From positions 1 through 20,371 of the forward strand of contig JAWLHA010000073.1 of the NCBI GenBank assembly GCA_041690535.1: a stretch of 20,371 nucleotides of DNA, in the 5' to 3' direction. Every line of letters starts with the position of its first letter. The first letter of the stretch is position 1. The DNA comes from JAWLHA01 sp041690535 (GTDB lineage Bacteria > Pseudomonadota > Gammaproteobacteria > Thiohalomonadales > Thiohalomonadaceae). Below the pieces are notes generated by a model that did no database searches, was not told where the DNA came from, and saw only the letters and a list, made by a program, of their open reading frames with translations. The translations under genes were made by a program, and so were the position numbers. Below, piece after piece: positions 18,463-20,371 of this stretch.

Positions 18463-19488
18463 ATGGAGAGAAGAATCTGGTCCAGGGTGTTTACCTTTGT
18501 TGGCTTGCTGCTCTGGGCGGCGCTGGCGTCGCCCCAGCCCGGGGAGGTGTTCGAGGACGCCCCCCTCACGGATGCGGTGCAGTACCCGCCGTGGTTCCGA
18601 CTGAGTTTCCTGGACTTGCGCGAGGACCTGCAGGAGGTCGCGGCAGCGGGCAAGAGGGGGCTGGTCGTCTACTTCGGCCAGAAGTACTGCCCCTACTGCA
18701 AGGCAATGATGGAAAATGATTTCGGCCGCCCCGACATCGAACGCTACACCCGCCATTACTTCGAGGTGGTTCCCATGGATATTCACGGCGACCGCCAGGT
18801 CATCGATCTCGCCGGCCGCGAGTGGACTGAGAAGAGCCTCGCCGATCACGAGAAGACCACCTTCACCCCCTCCCTTCTCTTCTACGACACCGAGGGACGG
18901 GAGGCGTTGAGGCTGCGGGGTTACTATCCCCCTTACAAGTTCCGCGCCGCCCTGGAGTATGTGGCCTACGGCCACTATCGGCGGGAGAGCTTTCGTGACT
19001 ACCTGGAGCGGGCCGACCCGCCCTTCGCCTTCGAACTGGGCGGTATGAACGAGGCGGACTTCTTCGCTGCCCCGCCCCACAATTTCGATCGCAGCCGGCG
19101 CGCGGGCGAGCGACCGCTGGCGCTCTTTTTCGAACAGCGGGATTGCCACTCCTGCGACGTGCTGCACACCGCCCCCCTCCAGAGTGGTGACATCCTCGCC
19201 CTGATGGAGGGCTTCGATGCCGCGCAGCTGGATATCTGGGCGGACACGCCGGTGATCACCCCATCGGGAAACCGCACCTCCAGCCGGGAGTGGGCGCGGG
19301 CGCTGGGCCTGTTTTATACCCCTACCGTGATCTTCTACGACCTGGATGGCGGCGAAATTCTCCGTGTGGATTCGGTCGCCCACTTCTACCGGCTGAGGCG
19401 TGCTCTGCGCTACGTCCTCAGCGGGGCGCACCGGGAAGGGATCCCTCTGCAGCGTTGGGACGGTGGATATGCCAATGGAGAGGATTGA
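18463..19488 (+). CDS. Periplasmic protein with two thioredoxin-like domains (SoxW-like)
   Basis: 341 residues from the ATG at 18463, giving a signal peptide (about 5-24, IWSRVFTFVGLLLWAALASP). Domain 1 (about 45-175) has VVYFGQKYCPYCKAMMENDF with redox pair Cys76 and Cys79 and cis-proline in FTPSLLFYD. Domain 2 (about 195-335) has LALFFEQRDCHSCDVLHTAP with Cys228 and Cys231 and cis-proline in YTPTVIFYD. Both active sites are intact. The first resembles thioredoxin SoxW and DsbD-gamma-like proteins that pass reducing power in the periplasm; the fused second domain suggests internal electron relay. It overlaps mazG by 20 bases, with which it likely shares a transcript, although the functions look unrelated. 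Confidence 0.87.
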   Translation: MERRIWSRVFTFVGLLLWAALASPQPGEVFEDAPLTDAVQYPPWFRLSFLDLREDLQEVAAAGKRGLVVYFGQKYCPYCKAMMENDFGRPDIERYTRHYFEVVPMDIHGDRQVIDLAGREWTEKSLADHEKTTFTPSLLFYDTEGREALRLRGYYPPYKFRAALEYVAYGHYRRESFRDYLERADPPFAFELGGMNEADFFAAPPHNFDRSRRAGERPLALFFEQRDCHSCDVLHTAPLQSGDILALMEGFDAAQLDIWADTPVITPSGNRTSSREWARALGLFYTPTVIFYDLDGGEILRVDSVAHFYRLRRALRYVLSGAHREGIPLQRWDGGYANGED

Positions 19489-20269
19489 ACGGTTGCTCGA
19501 AATCATGGCGCGGTTGCGCGACCCGGAGGCGGGATGCCCCTGGGATCGTGCGCAGACCTTCGCTACCATCGCCCCCTACACCGTTGAGGAGGCCTATGAG
19601 GTGGCCGACGCCATCGAGCGGGGCGCCATGGTCGACCTGAAGGAAGAGTTGGGTGATCTGCTGTTCCAGGTGGTGTTTCACGCCCGAATGGCACAGGAGC
19701 TCGGTCATTTCGACTTCCACGACGTCGTGGAGACGCTCAACGATAAGATGGTCCGGCGTCATCCCCACGTCTTCGGCGCAAGCCGCATCGAAGATGCGGC
19801 TGCACAGACCGCCGCCTGGGAGCGACAGAAGGCGGATGAGCGGGCCGCCAAGGTCGACGCCGGCCAGCCTCACAGCGTGCTGGACGGGGTGGTCCGCAGC
19901 CTGCCGGCCCTGGTGCTGGCGGAGAAGCTCCAGAAGCGGGTCGCGCGGGTTGGTTTCGATTGGAGCGGCCCGCAGGAGGTCCTGTCCAAGCTCGACGAGG
20001 AATTGGGCGAGCTGGAGCAGGCGCGGGCGCTCGGGGAACGCGAAGCGGTGGCCGCCGAGATCGGTGATCTCCTCTTCACGGTGGTGAACCTGGCCCGGCA
20101 CCTGGATGTGAAGCCCGAGGAGGCGTTGCGCGGGACCTGCAACCGTTTCGAGCAGCGCTTTCGCAGTGTGGAGAGGCGCTTGGCCGAGCAGGGGAGCTCG
20201 CCCCAGGAGGCCAGCCTGCAGCTCATGGATGCCTTGTGGGAGCAGAGCAAAGAGGAAGAGTCAGGGTGA
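19469..20269 (+). CDS. mazG: Nucleoside triphosphate pyrophosphohydrolase MazG
   Basis: 266 residues. It hydrolyses (d)NTPs to the monophosphate and pyrophosphate, a house-cleaning role. Two MazG domains are seen. The N-terminal one has RLRDPEAGCPWDRAQTFATI, YTVEEAYEVADAIE and LKEELGDLLFQVVFHARM. The C-terminal one has KVGFDW-like RVGFDWSGP, LDEELGELEQA and EIGDLLFTVVNLARHL, with the metal-binding EExxE/ExxD residues kept in both. The length and order match E. coli MazG. The ATG at 19475 is an equally possible start; 19469 has GGTGG just upstream. It overlaps the thioredoxin gene by 20 bases. The stop TGA is inside the first bases of repeat A6 (TCA GGG TGA), so the repeat ends the protein within a residue or so of where homologues end. 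Confidence 0.95.
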   Translation: MPMERIERLLEIMARLRDPEAGCPWDRAQTFATIAPYTVEEAYEVADAIERGAMVDLKEELGDLLFQVVFHARMAQELGHFDFHDVVETLNDKMVRRHPHVFGASRIEDAAAQTAAWERQKADERAAKVDAGQPHSVLDGVVRSLPALVLAEKLQKRVARVGFDWSGPQEVLSKLDEELGELEQARALGEREAVAAEIGDLLFTVVNLARHLDVKPEEALRGTCNRFEQRFRSVERRLAEQGSSPQEASLQLMDALWEQSKEEESG

Positions 20270-20371
20270 ACGCATACTCACGCAAGAGCGGTGTAAGTTT
20301 TTGAAAGCAGGTCGTCGGCCGCATGGACGCGGCCGTCGAGCGTACAGGGATGTATTCACAGCGGACCTGCT
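20262..20371 (+). mobile_element. Family A MITE-like repeat, copy A6 (right part outside window)
   Basis: Left arm and loop of a family A element, matching A3 base for base over most of its length (CAGGGTGAACGCATACTCAC, then AGAGCGGTGTAAG). It starts inside the last two codons of mazG. The ten bases before it are GAGGAAGAGT (20252-20261); the same ten should follow the missing right end if the target duplication survives. The orientation is the same as in all other copies. Confidence 0.9.
20318..20353 (+). promoter_or_regulatory. Predicted CsrA/RsmA-binding hairpin pair in A6 (mazG 3' UTR)
   Basis: GCCGC-ATGGAC-GCGGC at 20318-20333 and GTACAGGGATGT at 20342-20353, an exact match to the SELEX consensus. 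Here the element follows the mazG stop in sense orientation, so the motif should be present in the 3' end of the mazG mRNA. Confidence 0.42.

Noticed and set aside
17332..19569. 745-codon minus-strand open frame crossing several genes
   Set aside because: It runs in a different frame from the patatin gene and antisense to the thioredoxin gene, whose products have clear motifs. Long antisense frames are expected in GC-rich DNA, and no domain was recognisable.
1..20371. CRISPR array
   Set aside because: The repeats are large, dispersed by kilobases, palindromic and flanked by target duplications; there is no regular spacing and there are no cas genes.

Overview
The window is GC-rich bacterial chromosome, tightly packed, with 20 protein genes on both strands and no rRNA, tRNA, phage, plasmid or CRISPR signature that I can see. 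The gene set points to a gammaproteobacterium: an HdfR-like LysR regulator, DUF2835 and DUF4124 proteins, an RssA-type patatin, an E. coli-like MazG and a two-domain polyphosphate:AMP phosphotransferase. A secreted rhodanese, a SoxH-like metallo-hydrolase and several thioredoxin-fold proteins would suit a sulfur-oxidising relative of the Chromatiales, but that is inference and I cannot name a species.

Layout from left to right: a secreted two-domain rhodanese (-), a Na+/phosphate cotransporter with a PhoU-like tail (+), a family 2 glycosyltransferase (-), an MgtC/SapB-DUF4010 membrane protein (-) divergent from a membrane-anchored TlpA/ScsD-like oxidoreductase (+), an HdfR-like regulator (+), polyphosphate:AMP phosphotransferase (-), a coupled pair made of a Sel1-repeat protein and a cysteine-rich protein of unknown function (-), an nfeD-slipin operon (-), a periplasmic MBL-fold hydrolase (+), a thioredoxin-HEAT fusion (-), a small conserved-looking protein (+), a DUF4124 protein (-), DUF2835 coupled to a signal peptidase I (+), an RssA-like patatin (-), a double-thioredoxin protein (+) and mazG (+). 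The genes do not form one pathway. The recurring themes are thiol/sulfur redox chemistry, phosphate and polyphosphate handling, and envelope maintenance.

The notable content lies between the genes. Repeat family A (six copies, two cut by the window ends) is a MITE-like near-palindrome of about 166 bp with 20-bp terminal inverted repeats beginning CAGGGT. Three of its four complete copies are flanked by perfect 10-bp direct repeats, which is strong evidence of transposition. Its loop carries two GGA hairpins, one of which matches exactly the 12-nt CsrA/RsmA SELEX consensus (RUACARGGAUGU) in four copies, and one copy has an expanded loop with more GGA hairpins. The elements may therefore be mobile, dispersed CsrA-binding RNA modules.

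Repeat family B (four copies, about 186 bp, ends GAGCACCGAACAG) is a second palindromic family, often with a GGTGGATAAGCGCAGCG hairpin at its centre. One B copy has been invaded by a 63-bp family A element. Both families sit tightly against gene ends. Their termini supply the stop codons of the DUF4010 gene, mazG, the cysteine-rich gene and a small hypothetical gene, and a B copy encodes the last 20 or so residues of the polyphosphate:AMP phosphotransferase.
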